Assembly (NCBI RefSeq): GCF_030372765.1
Contig: NZ_JAUCMW010000001.1
Coordinates: 124,001-188,000, forward strand
Origin: Labilibaculum sp. K2S
GTDB taxonomy: Bacteria > Bacteroidota > Bacteroidia > Bacteroidales > Marinifilaceae
Length of the DNA: 64,000 nucleotides
Direction of reading: 5' to 3'
In this document: one piece after another, positions 38,366 to 45,964 of the stretch
Layout of the letters: each line of letters starts with the position of its first letter
Numbering within the stretch: the first letter of the stretch is position 1
The notes under the pieces: model-generated
What the model was told of the DNA's origin: nothing
Seen by the model: only the letters and a program-made list of their open reading frames with translations
Databases searched by the model: none
Program-made: the position numbers and the translations under genes

Positions 38366-38382
38366 GCACAGATATTCTGTGC
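38366..38382. promoter_or_regulatory. 17-bp perfect palindrome upstream of the Ni-SOD gene
   Basis: GCACAGA, TAT, TCTGTGC forms a perfect inverted repeat with no T-run after it, so it looks like an operator rather than a terminator. It lies about 140 bases before sodN and 55 bases after the LytTR gene. A looser GTGCA/TGCAC pair lies at 38391-38412. The binding protein is unknown. Confidence 0.45.
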
Positions 38383-38522
38383 GATGGATGGTGCAATTAC
38401 AGGTTAATGCACACGAATTTGTTTTTTGTTTGGAAATTAAAAGCCGGAAATTTTTGTATTATGAATGTTTAGACTAATTTTAAATAAGAAGTTTAAATAT
38501 TCACTAAAAAATAATGATTTCC

Positions 38523-39008
38523 ATGAAAACTTTACAATCAAAAATTGGAGCAGGCCTTCTAATCTTGTTCATGCTCTTGCTGGGGGCTTCATCAAAATCG
38601 TATGCTCATTGCGAGATTCCTTGTGGAATTTATGCCGATTCTCTTCGGATCATCATGTTGTCGGAAGATATTGAAACCATTGAGAAAAGCATGAAAAAGA
38701 TTACTGAATTATCATCGACCGAAAAAGTGGACTACAATCAACTGGTTCGATGGATCACCAATAAGGAAGATCATGCCAATAAAATTCAGGATATTGCTAC
38801 CCAGTACTTCATGTTTCAAAGGGTAAAAGTTTCAGATGATCCTAAAATAATGGCTAAAAATGCAAAACTTCTGGCTGTTCTGCACGAAATTTGTGTTTAT
38901 GCAATGAAGTCTAAACAAACTACAGATTTGGCATATGTTGAGAAGTTGAAGCAGGCAGTTCAAGAGCTTTCTCATTTGTATTTTGGTGAGGAAGAGCATC
39001 ATCATTAA
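38523..39008 (+). CDS. sodN: Nickel superoxide dismutase, predicted exported form
   Basis: The protein has a Sec-type signal peptide ending SSKSYA followed directly by HCEIPCGIY. That is the Ni-SOD hook HCxxPCGxY, in which His1, Cys2 and Cys6 bind nickel after N-terminal processing. Cleavage after SYA would leave His as residue 1, so signal peptidase itself could create the active N-terminus. The mature part is about 133 residues and helical, similar in size to Ni-SOD (about 117). The tail ends EEEHHH. No sodX-type protease or nickel transporter is adjacent. An upstream ATG at 38514 adds three residues. Confidence 0.85.
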   Translation: MKTLQSKIGAGLLILFMLLLGASSKSYAHCEIPCGIYADSLRIIMLSEDIETIEKSMKKITELSSTEKVDYNQLVRWITNKEDHANKIQDIATQYFMFQRVKVSDDPKIMAKNAKLLAVLHEICVYAMKSKQTTDLAYVEKLKQAVQELSHLYFGEEEHHH

Positions 39009-39097
39009 AAATTCAGGACGGATGAATTAATTCGGGTTGCAATTAGTGCCAACTTGAATTACAAGGGGTTTTCACAAGTAGTGGGAATCTCTTTTTT

Positions 39098-40336
39098 TTA
39101 TTCCTTTTCAAGTAAGATATAGGCACCAAAAGTTTTATTTTGAAATGGACTTACCAATGGCAGATACCCATTTACCCATTTTCCATCCTGTATTTTAAGT
39201 GGATGTTTTGTCGTCATTTCCAAATGGAATTGGTCGAAACTTGCTTTGAATTGATTAAAGATTTTAAAATTGCCTTTCGAGCCGGAATGAATGTTTTTGT
39301 TTAGAAAAAGAGCCAAAGTGCTCATGTTGTACCGAAGGTTAATCTCCAGGCATGGATGAATTCTTAGCTTTTCATCACGATTCAAAACCAACATACAATC
39401 AACTCCAAAATAACCCGTATAGTTGGTTGCTATATCCGAATCAGCAAGAGTTTCCGACATACAGGACTCCAATTCATGAATGTATTTCCCGGTCAATAAT
39501 TTTTCCATTTTGCTTGGAACACCGCCCAAGTAATTGCTCAGGTATTGTCCTTTCGAATCGGTTTCGAAAAATCCTAATCCCAAATAATTCACACTGCCTT
39601 TCCCATCGCAATAATATTGAAGCGAAAAATCGAATAATTTATTAAAAAAAGGTTCAACCATTACATAGGATTGTGAGGCAAGTATCCCCTTAATCGATTG
39701 AACAATGGATTCATTTAAAGTGGCATGACGAAGAATCTGTATGCCTCTTCCTGCTGAGCTTAATGGTGCTTTAATTACAATTTGCTTCCATTTGCTCATT
39801 AGGTTCTCAACCTCTAAAACACTGGTGCAGATTTGTGCTGTTTGATCTATATCAATGAATAATGTGCTTTTGGAACGATTAATTGCTTCTTTTATAATTT
39901 TCAGAGCCTTTTTGCGACTGTACAAATCACGATGCTCTGTTTTCCAGTAAGAATTGGCTTGATTTAAAAAATCAGGACTGCAAGACTCTTTAAATGGTTT
40001 AAGAATATGATGAATTCTGGGACTCCATCCCCAAGGATGAAGGCTGTCTTTCGGCATTTTAATAAACTCAGAGTCTGCTAATGCTGCGCTTAGTGGTTTG
40101 AAATTTGGTAAGCTTACGCCTGCATTTGTCAGTAGATCAATAAATTGTTGATCAGGCGATTGATGAACCAATACTGTATCCATTTTATCAGCAAAAAATA
40201 GTGGCAATACATCCAGATCCTGCTCAAACTTTGTTAAGATTTTATTGGGCATGAAACTAACCGTTCCGTTGGCAATGGCCATTTCGCAGGTAGGATTGTA
40301 AATAAATATTTTTGGAGAAATTTCAGTTGGCATCAT
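39098..40336 (-). CDS. ATP-grasp-like protein of unknown substrate
   Basis: The 412-residue protein has an ATP-grasp pattern. QIVIKAPLSSAGRGIQIL carries the Lys and glycine-rich loop, YVMVEPFFNK the hinge, and HPCLEINLRYNMS the late Glu-x-Asn-x-Arg of the metal/ATP site. N-terminal residues (IYNPTCEMAIANGTVSFMPN) are typical of some uncharacterised Bacteroidota families. No signal peptide is present. It probably ligates a carboxylate to an amine or thiol, but the substrate is unknown and no partner gene identifies a pathway. It is divergent from sfsA, 78 bases away. Confidence 0.7.
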   Translation of the reverse strand: MMPTEISPKIFIYNPTCEMAIANGTVSFMPNKILTKFEQDLDVLPLFFADKMDTVLVHQSPDQQFIDLLTNAGVSLPNFKPLSAALADSEFIKMPKDSLHPWGWSPRIHHILKPFKESCSPDFLNQANSYWKTEHRDLYSRKKALKIIKEAINRSKSTLFIDIDQTAQICTSVLEVENLMSKWKQIVIKAPLSSAGRGIQILRHATLNESIVQSIKGILASQSYVMVEPFFNKLFDFSLQYYCDGKGSVNYLGLGFFETDSKGQYLSNYLGGVPSKMEKLLTGKYIHELESCMSETLADSDIATNYTGYFGVDCMLVLNRDEKLRIHPCLEINLRYNMSTLALFLNKNIHSGSKGNFKIFNQFKASFDQFHLEMTTKHPLKIQDGKWVNGYLPLVSPFQNKTFGAYILLEKE

Positions 40337-40413
40337 TCAAATTCATATCTTTTTGATTTCACAAAAGTAGGTGAAATCTGCTTATCTTTGGTTTTCCAAC
40401 ATAAATTATAAAT

Positions 40414-41109
40414 ATGATTTTTCCCAATAAACTAGTGCATGGTCGATTAATAAAGAGATACAAAAGATTTTTAGCTGATGTTGAGTTGGATAATGGAGAG
40501 ATCGTTGTTGCTCACACTTCGAACTCAGGCAGCATGAAATCCTGTTTGGAAGAAGGAGCGGAGGTCTACCTGACCTTTGTTGATGATCCCAAACGTAAAA
40601 CCAGGTACACTTGGGAAATGATCAGGATTAACAAGTCTTGGGTAGGCATTAATACAGTCGTTCCGAATTTATTGGTTTACGAAGCCATCAAAAATCAGGA
40701 AATTGGTGCTTTAAGAGGATATTCGTTCGTAAAAAGAGAGGTGAAATTTGGTGATAGCCGCTTTGATGTTTTTGCCTCGAATGAGGACGAAGAGTGCTTT
40801 ATCGAAGTGAAAAATGTGAGCATGAAGGTGGGTGAGTATGCACGTTTTCCCGATGCAGTAACTACTCGGGGAAAAAAGCACTTAAATACTTTAATGCAGG
40901 TAAAGAAAGAAGGTAAAAGAGCTGTGATGGTTTATGTGATTCAGCGATCCGACGTTGAAAAATTTGCTCCTGCATATGATATCGATCCTGATTATGCCGC
41001 AACATTAAAAGAAGCTTGCGAAAAGGGAGTGGAGGTTTATCCCATCCGGGCAATTGTAAGGCCGGAAAGAATAGAATTAGGAGAACTGTTGCCTTTCGAA
41101 TTGGAATAA
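40414..41109 (+). CDS. sfsA: SfsA family DNA-binding/nuclease-like protein
   Basis: The 231-residue protein matches SfsA along its length: LVHGRLIKRYKRFLADVELDNGEIVVAHTSNSGSMKSCLEEG, RYTWEMIRI, EVKNVSM and the central FPDAVTTRGKKHLNTLM, ending ELGELLPFEL. SfsA contains a restriction-enzyme-like core (E-x-K in IEVKNV) and was first linked to maltose gene expression in E. coli. It lies 42 bases ahead of the YkgJ-type gene. Confidence 0.95.
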   Translation: MIFPNKLVHGRLIKRYKRFLADVELDNGEIVVAHTSNSGSMKSCLEEGAEVYLTFVDDPKRKTRYTWEMIRINKSWVGINTVVPNLLVYEAIKNQEIGALRGYSFVKREVKFGDSRFDVFASNEDEECFIEVKNVSMKVGEYARFPDAVTTRGKKHLNTLMQVKKEGKRAVMVYVIQRSDVEKFAPAYDIDPDYAATLKEACEKGVEVYPIRAIVRPERIELGELLPFELE

Positions 41110-41150
41110 AGGCGTAATTACTTACTTTTGCCAGCCTAAAGAGATAGAAT

Positions 41151-41684
41151 ATGAATGACAAGGCACAAAACGAATTGGAAAGATATCGCGAACTAAGAAA
41201 TGAAGTAAGCGAATTGAGTGAGAAGTTAGCCAACCTGCATAAAGATGAAATGGCTTGCAAAAAAGGCTGTTCGGAGTGTTGTATGCATTTTTCGGTTTTG
41301 CCGGTGGAGTATTTCAGCATCTTGCAGGAATTGAAAGCAAACCCGCCCAAAGAGTATCAGGAACTGAATGAAGAAGCCGATGATTGTAATTTTCTAATTA
41401 ATGATCTGTGTCAAATTTATCAATCCCGGCCTTTTATCTGTCGCACGCATGGATTGCCTTTGTTATTTATGAGTCCCGAAGGCGATGATTGGGAATTGTC
41501 GACTTGTCCGTTAAATTTTACTGGTTTTGAAGATTTTCACAGCGAAAATACATTTCTGCAGGATACCTACAACAGTAAACTATTCTTAATTAATCAGGAA
41601 TTTGTTAAGAATTATGAAGCTGAAAAATTTGGTGATTTTGATATGATATCTATAAATCGTTTGGTTACTGATTTGAAGAAATAG
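41151..41684 (+). CDS. YkgJ-family cysteine-cluster protein
   Basis: The 177-residue protein has an N-terminal coiled segment, then CKKGCSECCMHFSVLPVEYFSI (CxxxCxxCC) and a second set C-x-I-Y-Q-S-R-P-F-I-C-R. This is the YkgJ/UPF0153 pattern, thought to bind zinc or an iron-sulfur cluster. Function is unknown. It is probably co-transcribed with sfsA. Confidence 0.88.
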   Translation: MNDKAQNELERYRELRNEVSELSEKLANLHKDEMACKKGCSECCMHFSVLPVEYFSILQELKANPPKEYQELNEEADDCNFLINDLCQIYQSRPFICRTHGLPLLFMSPEGDDWELSTCPLNFTGFEDFHSENTFLQDTYNSKLFLINQEFVKNYEAEKFGDFDMISINRLVTDLKK

Positions 41685-41726
41685 AAGCTGTTTATTGTTT
41701 AACTGGTAGCAGTTAATTTTTTTTTT

Positions 41727-42959
41727 TCAGGGAGTTACTTTCTCTGCGCCTGGAAAACAAAAAGTGCCGCCGATAACTGTAGCTGTTTGCTCAAGGATCG
41801 GAACTCTCAATTTGGGGAAAATGGATTCTTTCAGATTGATGACAACATTTTCATTGGAAGTCCGATTGCCTCGAAATAGGTTCGACGGGGTACAAGTATT
41901 TGGGTTCTCCTTTACAATAGGTTCGTCAATATCTGAGAGTGTGCTGACCAAAGAGTCACAAATCAATAAATTGGTAATAAAACCAAAGTCGCCTCCGTCT
42001 TTAAGTAAGCCTAAATTATATTTGGGTGTCACAGCAAAGTGATATCCTTTAGTCTTGGGGTTCGTATTTTTGACTGCATCAGCAATCGGAAATCCATTGT
42101 ACCATCCGGTATTTGATTTATATTCCCAATTTTTAGGGCTGATATGGAACATTGTAATTCCGTAATATTCCATTCCCAGTATTCCATTTTTCATTGTTCC
42201 TGCATTAAATGGGAGAAGAAGCGATGTTATCGAATCAGGCAAGCAATACAAAATACTGTCGGTAGTTGTTTCATTGTAGGTAATGATCTGCACTTTGATT
42301 GGGCTTGGATTGTTTATTTTTATTTCAATTTTTATCGATTTTCGATTGTTTTTCAGCTCTGTTCTCAGTTGATTAATTGGGTTTGAGATTGTATAGGCAA
42401 CCTGATATGATTCAGAAATGGCACCGGTATTTGGATTTATTGTTTTCATTCCGCCATTTTCGCTTGACGGATAACAGGTGTTATTTGTAAGTTGCTTTAA
42501 GGCCCAGCGACCTTTAGGAATGGAATCATTTAGTTGTTCCGTTTCGCCTGTATTATAATATATTTTCTTTAGCAGATTGGAATAAGCATTGGGAAATCCG
42601 CCTGCATGGGATAGTGATGCTAAGTATTTTGAATCTTCTGATGGTTGTACCCGTGCACTTACATAGTTGAAAGTTCCCTCATTGAATATTCCATTCAGAT
42701 TTTGGTAGTACCATTTTAAACTACCTTGTGACGGGTATTGAATAAGAGTTATCTGTTCCTGATAGAAGGAAGCAATTCCTTTGTTTATTGCATCTGTAAG
42801 AATAGGGTAAAGGGATTCGGATACCGGATGTAGTGTTGTATCCGTATCATTTATTAGATTGTTATACTGAGCAATTTCATATGTGTCCGTTTGATATGAA
42901 AGAGCAACAGATGCCAGAAGAGGAAGAAAAAGTATTTTTACTATAGATTTAGTCATCAC
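41727..42959 (-). CDS. Exported protein of unknown family, paralogue of 43077-44597
   Basis: The 410-residue protein has a signal peptide (IVKILFLPLLASVALSYQ). Shared blocks with the 506-residue neighbour include IQYPSQG..W..N..NGIFNEGTFNY, GGFPNAY, ENGGMKTINPN, GWYNGFPIADAV and a C-terminal GG.FC/GAITNPG region. It lacks an insert of about 115 residues found in the neighbour. No catalytic motif is recognised. A terminator-like hairpin at 43003 separates the two, so they may be independently transcribed. Cysteines at residues near 160 and 350 suggest disulfides. Confidence 0.6.
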   Translation of the reverse strand: MMTKSIVKILFLPLLASVALSYQTDTYEIAQYNNLINDTDTTLHPVSESLYPILTDAINKGIASFYQEQITLIQYPSQGSLKWYYQNLNGIFNEGTFNYVSARVQPSEDSKYLASLSHAGGFPNAYSNLLKKIYYNTGETEQLNDSIPKGRWALKQLTNNTCYPSSENGGMKTINPNTGAISESYQVAYTISNPINQLRTELKNNRKSIKIEIKINNPSPIKVQIITYNETTTDSILYCLPDSITSLLLPFNAGTMKNGILGMEYYGITMFHISPKNWEYKSNTGWYNGFPIADAVKNTNPKTKGYHFAVTPKYNLGLLKDGGDFGFITNLLICDSLVSTLSDIDEPIVKENPNTCTPSNLFRGNRTSNENVVINLKESIFPKLRVPILEQTATVIGGTFCFPGAEKVTP

Positions 42960-43002
42960 AAATATTCTTTTTTACGATAAGTATAGAATCTATGTAATAT
43001 GT

Positions 43003-43028
43003 GAAGACCCGCTAAAAAGCAGGTCTTC
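43003..43028 (-). terminator. Terminator-like hairpin between the two paralogues
   Basis: GAAGACC at 43003-43009 and GC at 43011-43012 pair with GC at 43019-43020 and GGTCTTC at 43022-43028 around TAAAAA, with one C-A mismatch. It lies 50 bases past the end of the 506-residue gene. Confidence 0.6.
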
Positions 43029-43076
43029 TATAGTATTACCTGCATAGTGGAAACAGGTATTTGTTACAACAGCTGA

Positions 43077-44597
43077 TTAAGCGCCTGGGTTTGTAATTGC
43101 ACCACCAATAGCATATGCACTTTGCTGCAGTTCAGGAACACTTACAATAGCATCTGAAGCTGAGAATGTAACTTTAAATGAACTGTTGTCAGAACTTTCT
43201 TTGAATGAGCTTTTGTAAACTCCCTGGCTGAAGCTTCCTAGTTTAATAAAACCAAAAAGTGTCAGATTTCCCGATGAATGTTCTTCCCAACTTTCTTTGA
43301 ATTTTCTGAAATTTGCATTTCGATATGTTATTTCAACTGTTGGATAGTTCGCAATTAAAAGGTTGTTTAGCATGCCAAAGTTTCCACCATTTTTAAAAGT
43401 GTCCATATTGAAAGTCGGTTTAATCACAAACTTAAATCCGCTAATATCCTTTTCTACGTTAGATACAGCTTGAGAAATTGGATCAGCATAATACCATCCT
43501 TTTTCAGTAGCTTGTTGCCATGCTGTAGGAGCCATTGGTATCATTGCATATCCTTCCCACTTCATCGAAACGGAACAATCTGTACTTGTTCCTTCAGCTT
43601 TCGACATGTCATATGAGCCTCCGCCTGAAAGTCCGAATTTCAACCAGGAACCAACGCTAAATCCGGCCTGACCTTCAATATGTACATTCATTTCACTTCC
43701 TGAAGCTGAATGTGTTTCCATTTTAATTTCAATGGTACGACCTTTGTTTTGCAAGTCGTTTGAAATCTCCTGTTTTGATTTATTGATACTATACCCAACA
43801 TTGAATTTGTCCGAAATTTCTCCGTCATTAGGATTTACTGTTTTAATTCCTCCATTCTTTTTTGAAGGAGATTGAGTGCAGTTTTTTAATGATGTAAGGA
43901 TCCATGAACCGTTTTGCAGAGTATCCTGCAAAGCATTTACCGGACTCATTATATTTAGATAAATAGAAACATCTGAAATTACCTGATCACTTGATGCAGG
44001 CCGGTTTGGTAATAATTTTTTTAAGTTTCTGGCCTCAGTCATTTGGGTATAGCTGATTGGGCTTTCGCCTGCAGCTTCTTTTCCGCTCCAAATACTACCA
44101 AAAATATAACCAATAATGTAGTCTAGTTTGGTTTTTACATTTGCTTCTTTCATATCTTCTTCAGAGATGTTGCCATAACAAGTTTGGTAATCAGAAACTA
44201 CAGTGCCTCCCTGTGTCGAAGCATTTTTAGTTGCTTTATCCAACTGTCCTTGATCATTGCTGTTTAACGAGTATGCAATTGAATTTAACACTTGAACATA
44301 AGCGTTTGGAAAACTTCCGGACGCTCCAAGTTTAGCTGTGTTTGTAATATCCCCGGGAGCTACGACTGAATTAATGTAATTGTAGGTTGATTCGTTGAAA
44401 ATATTGTTGCCATTTTGCCAGTTCCAAAGGAAATCTCCTTGAGAAGGATATTGAATTGGATACAATGGTGATTTAAAAATTGAAGCGACTGCATCCTGAG
44501 CTTTTTTTTGCAATTCTGCGTAGAATTCATCTCCACCGGTTTGGTTGTTTGCAACTAGTGTGGCAACATTCTCCATTTCTTTTGTTGAATTTTTCAT
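43077..44597 (-). CDS. 506-residue protein of unknown family, paralogue of 41727-42959
   Basis: The protein is not recognised. It lacks a signal peptide, while its paralogue has one. It shares the blocks PIQYPSQGDFLWNWQNG, NIFNESTYNYI, GSFPNAY, KKNGGIKTVNPNDGEIS and GWYYADPIS with the neighbour. It also carries an insert at about residues 110-230 containing DYIIGYIFGSIWSG. A glycine-rich hydrophobic stretch (GFSVGSWLKFGLSGGGSYDM) follows near residue 320. That layout is reminiscent of pore-forming or membrane-inserting proteins, but this is speculation. A perfect 11-bp inverted repeat lies 28 bases upstream of its start. Confidence 0.55.
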   Translation of the reverse strand: MKNSTKEMENVATLVANNQTGGDEFYAELQKKAQDAVASIFKSPLYPIQYPSQGDFLWNWQNGNNIFNESTYNYINSVVAPGDITNTAKLGASGSFPNAYVQVLNSIAYSLNSNDQGQLDKATKNASTQGGTVVSDYQTCYGNISEEDMKEANVKTKLDYIIGYIFGSIWSGKEAAGESPISYTQMTEARNLKKLLPNRPASSDQVISDVSIYLNIMSPVNALQDTLQNGSWILTSLKNCTQSPSKKNGGIKTVNPNDGEISDKFNVGYSINKSKQEISNDLQNKGRTIEIKMETHSASGSEMNVHIEGQAGFSVGSWLKFGLSGGGSYDMSKAEGTSTDCSVSMKWEGYAMIPMAPTAWQQATEKGWYYADPISQAVSNVEKDISGFKFVIKPTFNMDTFKNGGNFGMLNNLLIANYPTVEITYRNANFRKFKESWEEHSSGNLTLFGFIKLGSFSQGVYKSSFKESSDNSSFKVTFSASDAIVSVPELQQSAYAIGGAITNPGA

Positions 44598-44624
44598 AAA
44601 ATTGTCTATTTTTTATTTTTTTTG

Positions 44625-44656
44625 ATGTTATGGACCTATTTTATTGTCCATAACAT
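44625..44656 (-). promoter_or_regulatory. Perfect 11-bp inverted repeat upstream of 43077-44597
   Basis: ATGTTATGGAC at 44625-44635 pairs with GTCCATAACAT at 44646-44656 across ten bases. It is 28 bases before the start codon, so it could be an operator or a 5'-leader hairpin. The TetR gene on the other side of the gap is one candidate regulator. The gap 44598-45225 also contains the elements listed at 44774 and 44919. Confidence 0.5.
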
Positions 44657-44773
44657 GCCACAGAGTTTCTGCGGACTTTGTTTAATCTGTTTCAAATGAT
44701 TTGGAATCGATGATTTAATTGTCCGGATCATTTAAATTTTATGTACATCATTAATTGGTAGTGTTAAATTTGG

Positions 44774-44826
44774 TTAGTGTAATAAAATGGCTTTTTAATG
44801 TCAATAATTTATCCATTTGTCACTAA
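44774..44826. other. Nested inverted repeat in the 44.6-45.2 kb gap
   Basis: TTAGTG (44774-44779) pairs with CACTAA (44821-44826) outside AAATGG (44785-44790) and CCATTT (44813-44818). It could form a structured RNA. Whether it is transcribed is not known. Confidence 0.4.
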
Positions 44827-44918
44827 TCGTCTGTAAATATTCTTAAAAAGCAATTATGAAAAAAAAATATATGAGTGAAATGACAAAAATTATCAGTAGG
44901 GAGTATGAAAAGTTGAGT

Positions 44919-44945
44919 AAAGCGAATTTTGGAATCGCTTTTTTT
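44919..44945 (+). terminator. Orphan intrinsic terminator, no gene upstream on this strand
   Basis: AAAGCGA at 44919-44925 pairs with TCGCTTT at 44935-44941 and is followed by seven Ts in total. There is no forward-strand protein gene between 41684 and here, apart from an improbable 51-codon frame crossing it. It may end a small RNA or act as an attenuator ahead of the TetR gene. Confidence 0.5.
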
Positions 44946-45225
44946 GTGATATTCATGGTTTTGAAAGAAAATTCAATGTCGGCCTCGATTTATAAATCTG
45001 TTAAGGTTTGAAGAACTCTGGTTTCTATTTTTTACAGAAGAAAAAAAGTAATATTGAACTAATACAAAGTCATGGCTTTTTGCTTGGATTTGTCTGAATA
45101 TAATTTTATTGCAGGGTAGTTTTGAAATTAAGCCAGTGTTGTTTAAAATAAAATTTTTGGAATTAAGCTAAATTCTGTTGTAACTTACGAAGAGAGTAGT
45201 GGCTTAATTCTTAAAATTTCAGGTT

Positions 45226-45813
45226 ATGGCAACAACGAAAAATAATCCAGCAAATGATTTATTGAAGAAAGAGATTCTAAACATTGCTTTAGAAATTTTT
45301 GTGCGGGATGGTTATTTCTCGACAACAGGAGCTATGATTGCCAGTGAAGCTGGTATTAGTGAGGAAAAGTTATTTTCTCTTTTTGAAACGAAGGAGAATT
45401 TGCTTCACACAATTGTTGCTGAGGCAGTACATCTAATATTTGATGGAGTAGATCCAAATCAGGATGGTAAATTGCAGGAGGTTGAATTACTGTTTTTTAT
45501 TAACGATTATTTCGATTCTGTTGAGAAAAATCTTGATTTCTTTCGCTTTTTCTATTCTTTGAGACTTCAGCCGGGGGTTGTTGACCAGTACAAACATGAA
45601 TTGCACGAAATCGTAAGCCCGAAATTAAATATAATTAGAAAATATTTTAGTAAAGAAGGTACTGAAAATCCAAAGATGGAAACCCGCTTTCTTGTCTCGA
45701 TGCTGGATGGAATTGCAATGAATTTTGTTTTGGAACCCGATGGTTATCCTATTGATGAGATGCAGCAAAAAGTCTTGAATATGTACATTAAAAAAGCTGA
45801 AATTGAAGATTAG
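45226..45813 (+). CDS. TetR-family transcriptional regulator
   Basis: The 195-residue protein has a TetR N-terminal helix-turn-helix (LKKEILNIALEIFVRDGYFSTTGAMIASEAGISEEKLFSLFETKENLL, residues 13-62) and a helical ligand-binding C-terminal half with LLFFINDYFDSVEKN. The effector is unknown. It is transcribed away from the unknown paralogue pair, with a 628-base gap, and ends at a strong terminator. It may regulate that pair, but the inverted repeat at 44625-44656 has not been linked to it. Confidence 0.9.
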   Translation: MATTKNNPANDLLKKEILNIALEIFVRDGYFSTTGAMIASEAGISEEKLFSLFETKENLLHTIVAEAVHLIFDGVDPNQDGKLQEVELLFFINDYFDSVEKNLDFFRFFYSLRLQPGVVDQYKHELHEIVSPKLNIIRKYFSKEGTENPKMETRFLVSMLDGIAMNFVLEPDGYPIDEMQQKVLNMYIKKAEIED

Positions 45814-45869
45814 CTTTTACCGAAAATTTTCTATTAAGCTTGTTCTTTCAATTTGAGATTATAAATACA

Positions 45870-45904
45870 AAAGAATCCGGTTCACGTCGTGAACCGGATT
45901 CTTT
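45870..45904. terminator. Bidirectional terminator between convergent genes
   Basis: A 16-bp perfect stem runs from AAAGAATCCGGTTCAC (45870-45885) to GTGAACCGGATTCTTT (45889-45904), between the TetR gene and the M3 peptidase gene. Confidence 0.9.
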
Positions 45905-45964
45905 ATGTTTTTGATTTTGTAAAATATACTAAAGACAAACAGCCTGTAGTTAAGAGTTTACAAA

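Noticed and set aside
44856-45011. 51-codon forward frame starting MKKKYMSEMTK
   Set aside because: It crosses the intrinsic terminator at 44919-44945 and shows no homology or conserved pattern.
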